Below, piece after piece: positions 42,705-51,219 of a stretch of 64,000 nt of DNA. The notes below the pieces were generated by a model. The model ran no database searches. It had not been told where the DNA came from and worked only from the letters and a program-made list of their open reading frames with translations. The translations under genes were made by a program, and so were the position numbers. Origin of the DNA: Candidatus Rokuibacteriota bacterium (GTDB lineage Bacteria > Methylomirabilota > Methylomirabilia > Rokubacteriales > CSP1-6). The stretch lies in NCBI GenBank assembly GCA_003220495.1, contig QHSP01000035.1:1-64000 (forward strand), given 5' to 3'. Every line of letters begins with the position of its first letter. The stretch's first letter is position 1.

Positions 42705-43855
42705 CCGCGGACGCTCCGGGCCGCCGCGCCGCGCTCACCATCGCGCTCGCCGGTCTCATCGCGCTCGCCGTAGCCATGGGGATCGGCCGCTTCGCGTTCA
42801 CGCCGATCTTGCCGATGATGCAGGAGGACGCCGGCGTGTCGATCGCGATGGGAGGCTGGCTCGCGTCGGCGAACTACATCGGCTACCTGGCCGGGGCGCT
42901 GTCGGTGATCTGGTGGCGCATCAACGCGACGACGGGGATCCGCGCGGGGCTCGTCACGATCGGGCTCGCGACGCTCGCGATGGGTCTCGAGCATCACCTG
43001 GCCGTGTGGCTCGTTCTTCGCGCGCTCGCCGGCGTCGCGAGCGCGTGGGTGCTCATCTACGTGTCGGCGTGGTGTCTCGAGCGGCTCGCGTCGCTTGGAC
43101 GGCCCGCGCTGAGCAACACGGTGTACGCGGGAGTGGGCGCGGGGATCGCGCTGGCCGGCGGGCTCTGTCTCACGCTCATGCACGTCGGCGCCGGCTCGGC
43201 CCGCGCCTGGATCGTGCTCGGTCTTCTCTCGATCGTGCTCTCCGCCGGGGTCTGGGCCGTGTTCAGATCTCGGGCCGCCGACTCGCCTCGGGCGAGCGCG
43301 GAGCGAGCGTCCCCTCGCGGAATGGCCTGGGACCGCGAATCGCTCCGGCTCGTGCTTTGCTACGGCGCGTTCGGCTTCGGGTACATCATTCCCGCGACCT
43401 TCTTGCCGATCATGGCCAAGCAGGTCATCCGCGACCCGGCGGTGTTCGGCTGGTCCTGGCCGGTCTTCGGCGCGGCGGCGATGGGATCCACGCTCGCGAC
43501 CGCGATGCTGCGCAGCGCCGTCACCAACCGCCGCCTCTGGGTCGCGAGCCATCTCGTCATGGCGTTCGGCGTCGCGCTGCCGATCGTCTGGTCCGGCATC
43601 GCCCCGATCATGCTCGCCGCGTTGTTCGTCGGCGGCACGTTCATGGTGATCACCATGGTCGGGATGCAGGAGGCACGCAGCGTCGGCGGCGTGCGCGCCA
43701 CGGGACTGATGGCGGCGCTGACTTCGGCCTTCGCCCTCGGCCAGATCGCCGGACCGGTCAGCGTGAGCCTCGTCGTCGGCGCCGGAGGCAATTTCTCGAC
43801 GGCCCTCGTGATCGCCTGCGTCGCGCTCGTCGTCAGCGCCTACGCGCTGACCTGA
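42701..43855 (+). CDS. YbfB/YjiJ-type MFS transporter
   Basis: A 384-residue protein with 12 hydrophobic helices. LIALAVAMGIGRFAFTPILPMM is the hallmark opening of the YbfB/YjiJ MFS subgroup, followed by WLASANYIGYLAGAL and a second-half repeat YIIPATFLPIMAKQ. Substrates of the subgroup are largely unknown. The GTG at 42701 overlaps the HAD gene stop by four bases. It ends 86 bases before the convergent CMD gene. Confidence 0.92.
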   Translation: MTADAPGRRAALTIALAGLIALAVAMGIGRFAFTPILPMMQEDAGVSIAMGGWLASANYIGYLAGALSVIWWRINATTGIRAGLVTIGLATLAMGLEHHLAVWLVLRALAGVASAWVLIYVSAWCLERLASLGRPALSNTVYAGVGAGIALAGGLCLTLMHVGAGSARAWIVLGLLSIVLSAGVWAVFRSRAADSPRASAERASPRGMAWDRESLRLVLCYGAFGFGYIIPATFLPIMAKQVIRDPAVFGWSWPVFGAAAMGSTLATAMLRSAVTNRRLWVASHLVMAFGVALPIVWSGIAPIMLAALFVGGTFMVITMVGMQEARSVGGVRATGLMAALTSAFALGQIAGPVSVSLVVGAGGNFSTALVIACVALVVSAYALT

Positions 43856-43941
43856 TACCTCGCCGGAGTACGCGAAGACGATTCCGTTGCGTCAGCAAGC
43901 AGCGGAGTCGAGCCTCATCCTCGTCGAAGGCCTCGCGCCGT

Positions 43942-44328
43942 CTACTTGATGTCCAGGAGCGCGCTGAGCCCGCGATGAAACGTGGGGGCGCCGCCCGGGA
44001 CCATGCACGTCTCCAGCACCTCGAACAGCTCCTCGCGCGTCGCGCCCAAGCGCATCGCGCGCTCCATGTGCGCGACGAGGGCCGCCTTCTCGGAGCCGCG
44101 GAACGCGAGGAGTGCGATGGCGATGAACTCGCGCACCTTGGCCGAGACGTGCTGGCCCTCGCCCAGGCCGAGCTCGTAGATCCGGTTGTAGGCCTCGACG
44201 AAGTCCGGATCCTGGCGGGCCGCGAACTCCCACTCCGGATAGATGTAGCCGCGCGCCTTCTTCATGCGCGCGATGAGCGCGTCCGCGCGCTCGCTCCGGT
44301 CCTTGTCCATCGCCGCTTTCTCGGGCAT
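43942..44328 (-). CDS. Carboxymuconolactone decarboxylase family protein (second copy)
   Basis: A 128-residue helical CMD protein with DPDFVEAYNRIYELGLGEG, SAKVREFIAIALLAFRGSEKAALVAHMERAMRLGATREELFEVLETC and a histidine late in the chain (PTFHRGLS). It lacks the AhpD-type CxxC. GGAGGAG lies upstream of the ATG. It lies 19 bases downstream of the D-threonine-aldolase-like gene in the same direction and may share its transcript. Exact reaction unknown. Confidence 0.9.
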   Translation of the reverse strand: MPEKAAMDKDRSERADALIARMKKARGYIYPEWEFAARQDPDFVEAYNRIYELGLGEGQHVSAKVREFIAIALLAFRGSEKAALVAHMERAMRLGATREELFEVLETCMVPGGAPTFHRGLSALLDIK

Positions 44329-44347
44329 CGCTCTCCTCCGCGGGCGC

Positions 44348-45409
44348 CTATCGGACCTTGCCGCGCGCCGCGACCGGCCAGGTGACCTCGACCGCTCCGT
44401 TCCTGACGCCGTAGACCTCGTCCACCATGTTGGTGACGACGCAGCAGTGATTCGGCACCACGTGGACGATATCTCCCACCTTGGGGCGCTCGGCGCAGGC
44501 GGATAGGTCGACGGTGCCGTGCTCCTCCGAGAGGCCCGTCACGGCCGCCTCCGGATACTCCATCACGTGTCCGTAGCCCTTCATGAAGTAAAGATCCGAC
44601 GTGAGCACCTTGGAGCCGGCGTCGAGGATCGCGCGCGTCGGCGTCGGACGGCTCACCACCGTCGCCCGCACGCGCATGGCGCAGTTGTCCCAGGTGGCGG
44701 TGCCGGTGGAGACGACCATCGCGTCGTTGTAGACGCAGGTGCCAGCCCGATGCTCGGTGAGCATCGGAAAGTTCTGCGCGGTGAAGAGCGCGGGCGTGCC
44801 GCCGCCGGAGACGACCGGCACCGGGATGCCGGCCTGCTTGAAGAGCGCCAGCGCGCGCTCGAAGAAATCGCGCGTGTTCGGGTCGCGGTTGGGGAAGGTC
44901 ATCAGCCCCTCGAAGTGCATCCGGGGGAGCCGCATGACTCTCCGCGCGAGATCGAACGCCTCGTCGGGCGTCTGGACCCCCGTCCGACCGAAGCCGGTGT
45001 CGCACTCGACCAGGAAGCGCACGTCGGCGCCGGCGTGCCCCGCGGCCTCGGACAGCTCGCGCCCGACGACATCGTTGTCGAGGACCACCGTGAGGCGGCG
45101 CACGCGCTTGATCAGCGCCATGAGCCGGTCGGTCTTCTGCCGGCCGAGGATGTTGTAGGTCAGGAGGACGTCGTCGGTGACGCCGGCGTTCACGAACACC
45201 TCGACCTCGCCGAGCTTCTGGCACGTGATGCCGATGGCGCCCGCCTCCATCTGCATCCGTCCGATCGCGGGGATCTTGTGCGTCTTGATGTGCGGCCGAT
45301 TGCCGATCGAGTGCCGCGCGAGATGGGCCTGAACGCGGCGGATGTTGTCCCGCATGATGTCGAGATCGACGGTGACGACCGGCGTGTCGAGGTCGGCGAC
45401 GGATGTCAT
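44348..45409 (-). CDS. D-threonine aldolase-like PLP enzyme (alanine-racemase fold)
   Basis: A 353-residue fold-type III PLP enzyme. RPHIKTHK carries the Schiff-base lysine, and AGAIGITCQKLGEVEVFVNAG, LVECDTGFGRTGVQTP, VVSGGGTPALF and the metal-site-like VPNHCCVV near the C-terminus match D-threonine/D-3-hydroxyaspartate aldolases. Those split beta-hydroxy D-amino acids into glycine and an aldehyde using a divalent cation. A racemase-like activity is the main alternative. It precedes the CMD-family gene. Confidence 0.88.
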   Translation of the reverse strand: MTSVADLDTPVVTVDLDIMRDNIRRVQAHLARHSIGNRPHIKTHKIPAIGRMQMEAGAIGITCQKLGEVEVFVNAGVTDDVLLTYNILGRQKTDRLMALIKRVRRLTVVLDNDVVGRELSEAAGHAGADVRFLVECDTGFGRTGVQTPDEAFDLARRVMRLPRMHFEGLMTFPNRDPNTRDFFERALALFKQAGIPVPVVSGGGTPALFTAQNFPMLTEHRAGTCVYNDAMVVSTGTATWDNCAMRVRATVVSRPTPTRAILDAGSKVLTSDLYFMKGYGHVMEYPEAAVTGLSEEHGTVDLSACAERPKVGDIVHVVPNHCCVVTNMVDEVYGVRNGAVEVTWPVAARGKVR

Positions 45410-45420
45410 AGCTTCCTTTC

Positions 45421-46194
45421 CTATCTGGCGCGCTCGTAGACCGACACGTGGGCGCCGCTCGACGCGTCGAAAGCCTCACGACCCCAGCCGCCCCACCGTT
45501 CGCGCAGGCGGAGGCCGGCCAAGCGTGCCATCAGGTCGAGCTCGGACGGCCAGGCGTAACGGATCTCGACCGGGTACATCCGGACGCCACGTTCGTTGAT
45601 GACGACCTGCTGGGAGCGTACGCGCTGGGCGACCGGATCGTGGACGCTGGTTTCGAGATGGACCGCGTCGGTGCCGACGCTGGTCACGCCCACACGCTGG
45701 CCGTGCGTGAATCGAGCCAGATCTGGCACGAATGCCTCGATCACGAAGACGCCGTCGTCGGTGAGGTGCTCCGCGACCCCTCTGAAGCAGCGGACCTGAT
45801 CCTCCTGCGTGAGCAAGCCGAAGAACGTGTTGAACGCGACGAAGACCAGCGAGAACCGGCCGGCGATCGCCATATCGGCGAAGTCGCCCATCGCGATCGT
45901 GACGCGGTCGGCACCCGGTTTCGCGCGGAGCTTGGCCACCATCGCGGGCGACGCGTCGATGCCGTGAACCGCGAAGCCCCGCTGGACAAGCGGCAGGGCG
46001 AGGCGACCGGTCCCGATGCCGAGCTCCAGGATCGGGCCGCGCCGGGCCGCGGCCGCGAGAAACTCCACGGCGCGCTCGGTGCTGGCGGGCAGGCGCGGCA
46101 AGTGGTCGTACACGTCGGCGATGCGCTCGCCGTAGGTCGTCACGTCGTACGGGCGCGGCGCAGCCGGCCCGCGGGCCTCGGCCCCATCAATCAT
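45421..46194 (-). CDS. SAM-dependent methyltransferase
   Basis: A 257-residue class I methyltransferase with the SAM motif PILELGIGTGRLALPL, acidic residue in HGIDASPAMVAKLRA, GDFADMA and LVFVAFNTFFGLL. The length and absence of signal or membrane segments fit a small-molecule methyltransferase of the cytosol. It lies 12 bases upstream of the aldolase-like gene and 13 bases downstream of the amidase, all on the minus strand, so the four genes are likely one transcript. Methyl acceptor unknown. Confidence 0.9.
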   Translation of the reverse strand: MIDGAEARGPAAPRPYDVTTYGERIADVYDHLPRLPASTERAVEFLAAAARRGPILELGIGTGRLALPLVQRGFAVHGIDASPAMVAKLRAKPGADRVTIAMGDFADMAIAGRFSLVFVAFNTFFGLLTQEDQVRCFRGVAEHLTDDGVFVIEAFVPDLARFTHGQRVGVTSVGTDAVHLETSVHDPVAQRVRSQQVVINERGVRMYPVEIRYAWPSELDLMARLAGLRLRERWGGWGREAFDASSGAHVSVYERAR

Positions 46195-46206
46195 GGCCGC
46201 GGGTCT

Positions 46207-47628
46207 CTAGAGCGTCGGCCATCGGCCGGCCCACGGACGCGCCTGCTCGAGCTGCGCGGCGAGCCGGAACAGCGTCGCCTCGTCCCCGTAGCGGCCAGCG
46301 AACTGCACGCCGATCGGTAGATTCTCCTGGTTCCAGAAGAGCGGCACGGACATCGCCGGCTGGCCGGTCGCGTTGAAGATGGGCGTGAATGGCACGAACT
46401 GCGCGGCCCGGAAGATCCCCTGCATCGGGTTGTCGGGTGTCGGGTCGAAACTCCCGAGCGGCAGCGGGGGCTCGGCGAGCGTGGGCGAGAGCCACACGTC
46501 GTACTCGACGAAGAAGTGCGCGACCTGCCGCGAGACGCGCTGGAGATCCTGAACGGCGAGCAGGTAGTCCGCGGCGCGGCGCCGGTTCCCCATCTCGTAG
46601 AGAGCCCAGGTGAGGGGCTCGAACCGGTCCGCGCTCGGCGTCTGTCGGCTGCGCCGCGCCCAGTCGTCGATACCCCACGCGGTGCCCGCCGACCACACGG
46701 TGATGAACGCCTGGCTGATCACGTCACCCTCGAGGTCGGGGAGCGCCTCGGTCACGTCGTGGCCGAGATCTTCGCAGAGCTTCGCGGCGTCCTCCACGGC
46801 GCGCGCGCAGTCGGCGTGCACGGGCACTCCGGTCGCGGCACGCGAGGTGAAGGCCACGCGCAGGCACTCGGGTGGCCGGTTGATCTCCTCGAGAAACGGG
46901 CGAGCGGGCGGGGGCGCGGTGTAGGGGTCGCCCAGATCGGGGCCTGCGGTCGCGTCCAGCAGGGCGGCGCTGTCGCGCACCGAGCGTGTCACGGCGTGCT
47001 CCACCACGAGGCCGCCGAAGATGTCGCCGTAGAACGGACCGAGCGGGTTGCGGCCGCGCGTGGGCTTGAGGCCGAAGAGCCCGCAGCACGAGGCGGGAAT
47101 GCGGATCGACCCGCCGCCGTCGTTCGCGTGGGCCATCGCGACCAGACCTGCTGCCACGGCGGCGGCCGACCCACCGCTCGAGCCGCCCGGCGTGCGGTCG
47201 AGGCTCCACGGATTGCGCGTGGGCCCGAACAGCCGGGGCTCGGTCGTCGGGAGAATCCCGAACTCGGGCGTGTTCGTCTTGCCGAGCACGATGAGGCCCG
47301 CGCGCCGCAGGCGCCGGGTCAGCTCACTGTCGGCCTCGGGCGTGTAGCGCCCGTCCAGGAAGGCGGAGCCTTCGGTCAACCGGACGCCCGCGTATTCGGC
47401 GAGCAGGTCCTTGAGCAAGAAAGGCACACCCGTGAACGGGCCGTCGGCTGGCGTCACGGCCGCCTCGGCACGCGCGCGGTCGAACATCGGCGTCACGACG
47501 GCGTTGAGCTTGGGGTTCAGACTGGCGATGCGCGCGATCGCCGCCTCGACCAGCTCGATGGGCTTGACGGATTTTTCTCGCACGAGCGCGGCCTGCGCCG
47601 TTGCGTCAAGCCGCCAGAAATCACTCAC
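46207..47628 (-). CDS. Amidase-signature family hydrolase
   Basis: A 473-residue enzyme with the Ser-Ser-Lys triad of the amidase signature family: Lys in [11 protein letters not shown], the cis-Ser in [15 protein letters not shown], and the nucleophile Ser in [15 protein letters not shown]. The rest ([33 protein letters not shown]) is typical. I start at GTG 47628 because GGAGG sits at proper distance and [15 protein letters not shown] is the usual N-terminus; an ATG at 47676 adds 16 untypical residues. It hydrolyses an amide to acid and ammonia, possibly feeding the downstream amino-acid enzymes. Confidence 0.92.
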   Translation of the reverse strand: MSDFWRLDATAQAALVREKSVKPIELVEAAIARIASLNPKLNAVVTPMFDRARAEAAVTPADGPFTGVPFLLKDLLAEYAGVRLTEGSAFLDGRYTPEADSELTRRLRRAGLIVLGKTNTPEFGILPTTEPRLFGPTRNPWSLDRTPGGSSGGSAAAVAAGLVAMAHANDGGGSIRIPASCCGLFGLKPTRGRNPLGPFYGDIFGGLVVEHAVTRSVRDSAALLDATAGPDLGDPYTAPPPARPFLEEINRPPECLRVAFTSRAATGVPVHADCARAVEDAAKLCEDLGHDVTEALPDLEGDVISQAFITVWSAGTAWGIDDWARRSRQTPSADRFEPLTWALYEMGNRRRAADYLLAVQDLQRVSRQVAHFFVEYDVWLSPTLAEPPLPLGSFDPTPDNPMQGIFRAAQFVPFTPIFNATGQPAMSVPLFWNQENLPIGVQFAGRYGDEATLFRLAAQLEQARPWAGRWPTL

Positions 47629-47790
47629 GACCACCTCCGTGGCGGGAATAGTGCGCTCGCTGGCGTCCGAAGACAAGGTTGGCGGCCGGTGTCACGCGCG
47701 ATCATGGAGTTGATCTGAAGCGCATCGCGACGAGCGCGAATACCGCGGGCGCGAGAGCCATCACACACAGCGTGCGGGATTCGCGAGGTC

Positions 47791-47819
47791 TTGACATCAG
47801 GTCAACACGTGTTTAGTAT
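47791..47819 (+). promoter_or_regulatory. Sigma-70-type promoter with overlapping palindrome
   Basis: TTGACA (47791-47796) and TAGTAT (47814-47819) are separated by exactly 17 bases. TTGAC-ATCAG-GTCAA (47791-47805) forms a palindrome over the -35 box, followed by CACGTG, so a repressor could bind there. The predicted start of transcription would lie just ahead of the GGGGAGG ribosome site of the gene at 47845. The AT-richer composition contrasts with its surroundings. Confidence 0.6.
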
Positions 47820-47844
47820 TTGACAGGTAGGGGAGGTGTCTCCG

Positions 47845-48135
47845 ATGAACCCGGTAGAACGTGTGTTGCACCAGGAGCTTACGGGACTTCTCGATCGCCT
47901 CGCGACGTCGGTATCCGAAGGAGGCTTCGAGAGCATTCGCGCGGCCAACCCGACGTTGAAAGCGAGATTGGACGACGCGGACGCGAAACTGGCGGCCGTG
48001 CGTGAGTCCCTGCTCGACGACTACGGGCGGTGGCGTCGGGCACTGGAGGATCTCGAGAATCTCTGGGCGCTGGGCGCCTGGCGGTCAGCCGCGGCCGAAG
48101 AGTCGACCGAGCAGTCCGCGGCTCTCGCCGCCTGA
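47845..48135 (+). CDS. Small helical hypothetical protein
   Basis: A 96-residue protein, acidic and predicted helical (VERVLHQELTGLLDRLA, ARLDDADAKLAAVRESLLDDYGRWRRALEDLENLW), with no cysteine and no signal peptide. GGGGAGG precedes the ATG and a good promoter lies upstream, so it is probably real. Its 3' end overlaps the end of the convergent gene by 51 bases. Nothing in the sequence indicates a function. Confidence 0.65.
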   Translation: MNPVERVLHQELTGLLDRLATSVSEGGFESIRAANPTLKARLDDADAKLAAVRESLLDDYGRWRRALEDLENLWALGAWRSAAAEESTEQSAALAA

Positions 48136-48552
48136 TTCGAGGTGCTTGGCGTAGACGATGCGGCCTGTCTCGAAGCGCTGCCAGTAGTCGGGCAGCTCGC
48201 GCGCCAGCACGACGTGCACGCCGAGCAGCCGTTGCGTCTCGTCGCCGGGCGCGCGCTCGGCGGCGGCGACTTTCTGGCGTTGCTCCTCGCTGAGCGTCGG
48301 AGCGATCGCCTGCCAGAGCTCGGCGAGGAAGGTGTGGACGCTCTGCGTGAACTCTTGTCGGTCGCGCGTGTTGTCCGCGCTCGGCGGCGGCAGCGAGAGA
48401 GCTTGCCGCCGTTTCACGAGCGCCTCGAGACACACGAAGTCCACCGCTTCCTCGAGGCGCTCGCGGAGCTGCGCTTCGATGCGCGCGTTGAGATCGGCGG
48501 GCTGATTCGGGTCGCGCCGCAGCGAAGTCCCGAAGAACGAGCTCGGTGTCAT
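48085..48552 (-). CDS. Hypothetical protein
   Basis: A 155-residue cytosolic protein: a polar N-terminus, then helices with AQLRERLEEAVDFVCLEALVKRRQ, FTQSVHTFLAELWQAIAPTLSEEQRQKV and a C-terminal LPDYWQRFETGRIVYAKHLES region. It ends in a small glycine/arginine tail (LLGRLFGRG). I do not recognise the family. It is divergent from the NamZ fusion gene (31 bases between starts) and convergent with the preceding gene, and the ORF continues without a break. Confidence 0.6.
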   Translation of the reverse strand: MTPSSFFGTSLRRDPNQPADLNARIEAQLRERLEEAVDFVCLEALVKRRQALSLPPPSADNTRDRQEFTQSVHTFLAELWQAIAPTLSEEQRQKVAAAERAPGDETQRLLGVHVVLARELPDYWQRFETGRIVYAKHLESGGESRGLLGRLFGRG

Positions 48553-48583
48553 AGTCTCGGGCTCACAATGCTAAGATCCTAAG

Positions 48584-50956
48584 GTGCTCGTCGCTCGCAT
48601 CGTCGTTGTGACGCTCGCCATGCTCGCGCTTCCCGCGTCCGCCTTCGCTCCCCCGAGAGAGGTTTCCGGAGCGCTCGATTTTTCTGGAATCGACGAAGCT
48701 GCCAACGAGGCCGTCGCCAGCGGCGAGGTCCCCGGCGTGGTGGTGCTGGTCGGTCGCGGCGACGACGTCTTGCTCCACCGAGCGTACGGATCGCGGCGCC
48801 TGCTCCCGCAGCCCGCCCCGATGACGCTCGACACCATCTTCGACCTCGCGTCCCTCACGAAGCCCTTTGGGACCACCTTGGCGGTCATGAGCCTGGTCGA
48901 GCGGGGAGCCATCAAGCTCGATGCCCCGCTCGGACGATACCTCAAGGAGTTCCGCGACAAGCAGCTCGATGAGATCACGATCAGGAGGCTCCTGACCCAC
49001 AGCGCCGGCCTCGCCGCCTATCCCGCGAACTCCATGGTCTCGGCCGGCTTTCCGAGCGCGGCGGGCGCGATTGTCAAGATGCCCCTCGATTATCCCCCCG
49101 GCTCTTCGTTCCAGTACAGCGATACCGGCTTCATCCTGCTCGCCGAGGTCGTCCGCAGGGTCAGCGGGGCTCCCCTCGACAAGTACCTGGAGCGAACGGT
49201 GTTTCGACCGCTCGGGCTGGCGGACACGAGCTTCCATCCGAAGGTGAGCGCGCTGCCCCGCGTGGCGCCGACAGAATTCGTCAACGGCATCCTCCTTCGG
49301 GGCGAGGTCCACGATCAGCGCGCACGCCTCCTCGGCGGGGTCGCCGGCCACGCTGGGATGTTTTCGACCAGCGCCGATCTTGCGCGCATCGTGCGGATGC
49401 TGCTGAATCGGGGCACGCTCGACGGCCAGCATATCCTCGGGCCGGCTACGGTGAAAGAGATGTGGGAGCCGGGACCCGACAAAAACATGGGTCGGGCGCT
49501 GGGCTGGGACGTCAGCTCGTCGTTCTCGAAAACGATGTCGCCGTTCTTTCCGGAGGGCTCCGTCGGCCACCTCGGTTTCACCGGTACCGCGGTCTGGATC
49601 GACCCGGCAACCAGAAGCTACGTGATCCTGTTGTCCAACCGTGTCCACCCGTATGGGGGAGGTGCCTCACGCATCCGGGATCTCAGGATTCGTGTCGCGG
49701 CCGCCGCCGGCGCCCAGCTCTTCCAGCCGCCCGTCGTCGCCGATCCAGGACCGATCAGTGGCCCGGCGGCCGATGGGTCGGCGCCCGAGATTCGACTGAT
49801 GCCGGGCGAGCCCGTGCTGCCGCAGGAGCGCGTCCTGACCGGGCTCGACGTGCTTACCGACCAGAAGTTCGCGCTGCTGTCAGGACACTCGGTCGGCCTG
49901 ATAACCAACCAGACCGGCATCGATCTGCACAGTCGCCGGGCGATCGACCTTCTCGCCCGAGCGCCGGGCGTCCGGCTGCAGGCGATCTTTTCGCCCGAGC
50001 ACGGGCTCATGGGCGTGGCCAACACGGACGTGCCACACAGTCGCGACGTCGTGACCGGCCTGCCGATCTGGAGTCTCTACGGCACCACCCGCCGGCCGAC
50101 CTCGGCGATGCTCAAGGACGTCACGCTCCTGGTCTTCGACATCCAGGACGTCGGCGTCCGCTACTACACCTACCTCACGACCCTCGTCTACGTCATGGAG
50201 GAGGCCGCGAAGCAGCGGATCCCCGTTCTGGTGCTCGACAGACCGAATCCCATCAACGGCCGGGTGGTCGAGGGACCGTTGATGGACCCCGATCTGCAAT
50301 CGTTCACCGCGCCCCACCCGATCCCGGTGCGGACCGGGCTCACGATCGGTGAGTTTGCGAGGCTGGCTGCCGCCGAGCGGAAGATCCCGGTCTCGCTCAC
50401 GGTGGTGCCGCTGGTGGGCTGGGATCGTGACCGCTGGTTCGACGAGACCGGACTGCCCTGGGTGAACCCGTCGCCGAACATTCGATCGGTCACCCAGGCG
50501 TTGCTCTACTCGGGCGTGGGGCTCCTCGAGGCGACGAACCTCTCGGTGGGCCGCGGGACGGACATGCCCTTCGAGGTCATCGGCGCGCCCTGGATCGAGC
50601 CCCGAGGTCTCGCCGAGGCGCTCAATCGGCAGGGACTCCGCGGTGTGAGATTCGACCCGATCTGGTTCACCCCGACGGCAGACGTCTACACCAACATCTC
50701 CTGTGGCGGGGTCAGGGTGGTGGTCACCGACCGCGAGGCGATCCGACCGGTGACGGTTGCCTTCGCGCTGGCGCGGACTCTACGCGAGCGTCACCGGGAC
50801 CAGTTCAGGCCGGAGAGCATCCAGAACCTTCTGGTAAACCGGTCGACGATGTGGGCCTTCCTCAGGGGCGAAGTTCTCGACCGGCTCGTCGCCTGGGCCG
50901 AGGTTGACCGCAGCAGCTTCTTGAATCGCCGCGCGTCGTACCTCATGTATCACTAA
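48584..50956 (+). CDS. Fusion of serine beta-lactamase-like hydrolase with NamZ (DUF1343) exo-muramidase
   Basis: A 790-residue exported protein (signal VVVTLAMLALPASA). Residues about 30-375 are a class C beta-lactamase/esterase domain with Ser90-x-x-Lys93 (SLTK), FQYSDTGF as the Tyr motif and GHLGFTG in place of KTG. Residues about 415-790 are DUF1343: GLITNQTGID, IFSPEHGLMG, FDIQDVGVRYYTYL, LDRPNPINGRVVEGP and TNLSVGRGTD. DUF1343/NamZ removes terminal MurNAc from peptidoglycan fragments, and the N-terminal domain could act on peptide or ester groups, so the fusion is probably a periplasmic wall-recycling enzyme. GTG start. Confidence 0.9.
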   Translation: MLVARIVVVTLAMLALPASAFAPPREVSGALDFSGIDEAANEAVASGEVPGVVVLVGRGDDVLLHRAYGSRRLLPQPAPMTLDTIFDLASLTKPFGTTLAVMSLVERGAIKLDAPLGRYLKEFRDKQLDEITIRRLLTHSAGLAAYPANSMVSAGFPSAAGAIVKMPLDYPPGSSFQYSDTGFILLAEVVRRVSGAPLDKYLERTVFRPLGLADTSFHPKVSALPRVAPTEFVNGILLRGEVHDQRARLLGGVAGHAGMFSTSADLARIVRMLLNRGTLDGQHILGPATVKEMWEPGPDKNMGRALGWDVSSSFSKTMSPFFPEGSVGHLGFTGTAVWIDPATRSYVILLSNRVHPYGGGASRIRDLRIRVAAAAGAQLFQPPVVADPGPISGPAADGSAPEIRLMPGEPVLPQERVLTGLDVLTDQKFALLSGHSVGLITNQTGIDLHSRRAIDLLARAPGVRLQAIFSPEHGLMGVANTDVPHSRDVVTGLPIWSLYGTTRRPTSAMLKDVTLLVFDIQDVGVRYYTYLTTLVYVMEEAAKQRIPVLVLDRPNPINGRVVEGPLMDPDLQSFTAPHPIPVRTGLTIGEFARLAAAERKIPVSLTVVPLVGWDRDRWFDETGLPWVNPSPNIRSVTQALLYSGVGLLEATNLSVGRGTDMPFEVIGAPWIEPRGLAEALNRQGLRGVRFDPIWFTPTADVYTNISCGGVRVVVTDREAIRPVTVAFALARTLRERHRDQFRPESIQNLLVNRSTMWAFLRGEVLDRLVAWAEVDRSSFLNRRASYLMYH

Positions 50957-51121
50957 TCGCCAACGCTAATCGCCAACGCTCTGCGTCCCGCGGCGCGGGC
51001 TGCGCGGGGCGGTTGTTCTTGCCTAGGACGAGACATGGGAGAACCGGCAGGAGCGGATTCGGTGCCGGATCGCATCCACCTGCCCTGCTCGGCCCAGTCA
51101 ATTTCGTGTCGGTGCTTCTTG

Positions 51122-51150
51122 CGGGGTGGGGGGGACGGGCGGGGGAGGGA
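51122..51150 (+). other. G-rich tract with G-quadruplex potential
   Basis: Five runs of three or more G occur within 29 bases (GGGG, then a seven-G run, GGG, GGGGG, GGG) on the plus strand, between two convergent genes. Such spacing can fold as a G-quadruplex in DNA or RNA. It directly precedes the 51162-51184 hairpin. Role unknown; composition bias alone could explain it. Confidence 0.4.
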
Positions 51151-51161
51151 GTCACGCGGCG

Positions 51162-51184
51162 GCCGGGCTCCGTGTGAGCCCGGC
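51162..51184. terminator. Perfect 9-bp hairpin between convergent genes
   Basis: GCCGGGCTC (51162-51170) pairs with GAGCCCGGC (51176-51184) across a CGTGT loop. It lies in the 263-base gap between the NamZ fusion (ends 50956) and the deacetylase gene (ends 51220), where both transcripts must stop. The gap also has a tandem AATCGCCAACGCT pair at its left end (about 50955-50980). There is no T-run. Confidence 0.5.
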
Positions 51185-51219
51185 TCGCCGGTCGAGGGTC
51201 TGACGGGAGCGGAGTCGTG

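Noticed and set aside
50955-50980. Tandem AATCGCCAACGCT as a start of a repeat array
   Set aside because: There are only two copies, next to a stop codon, and nothing like it continues, so it is a simple local duplication.
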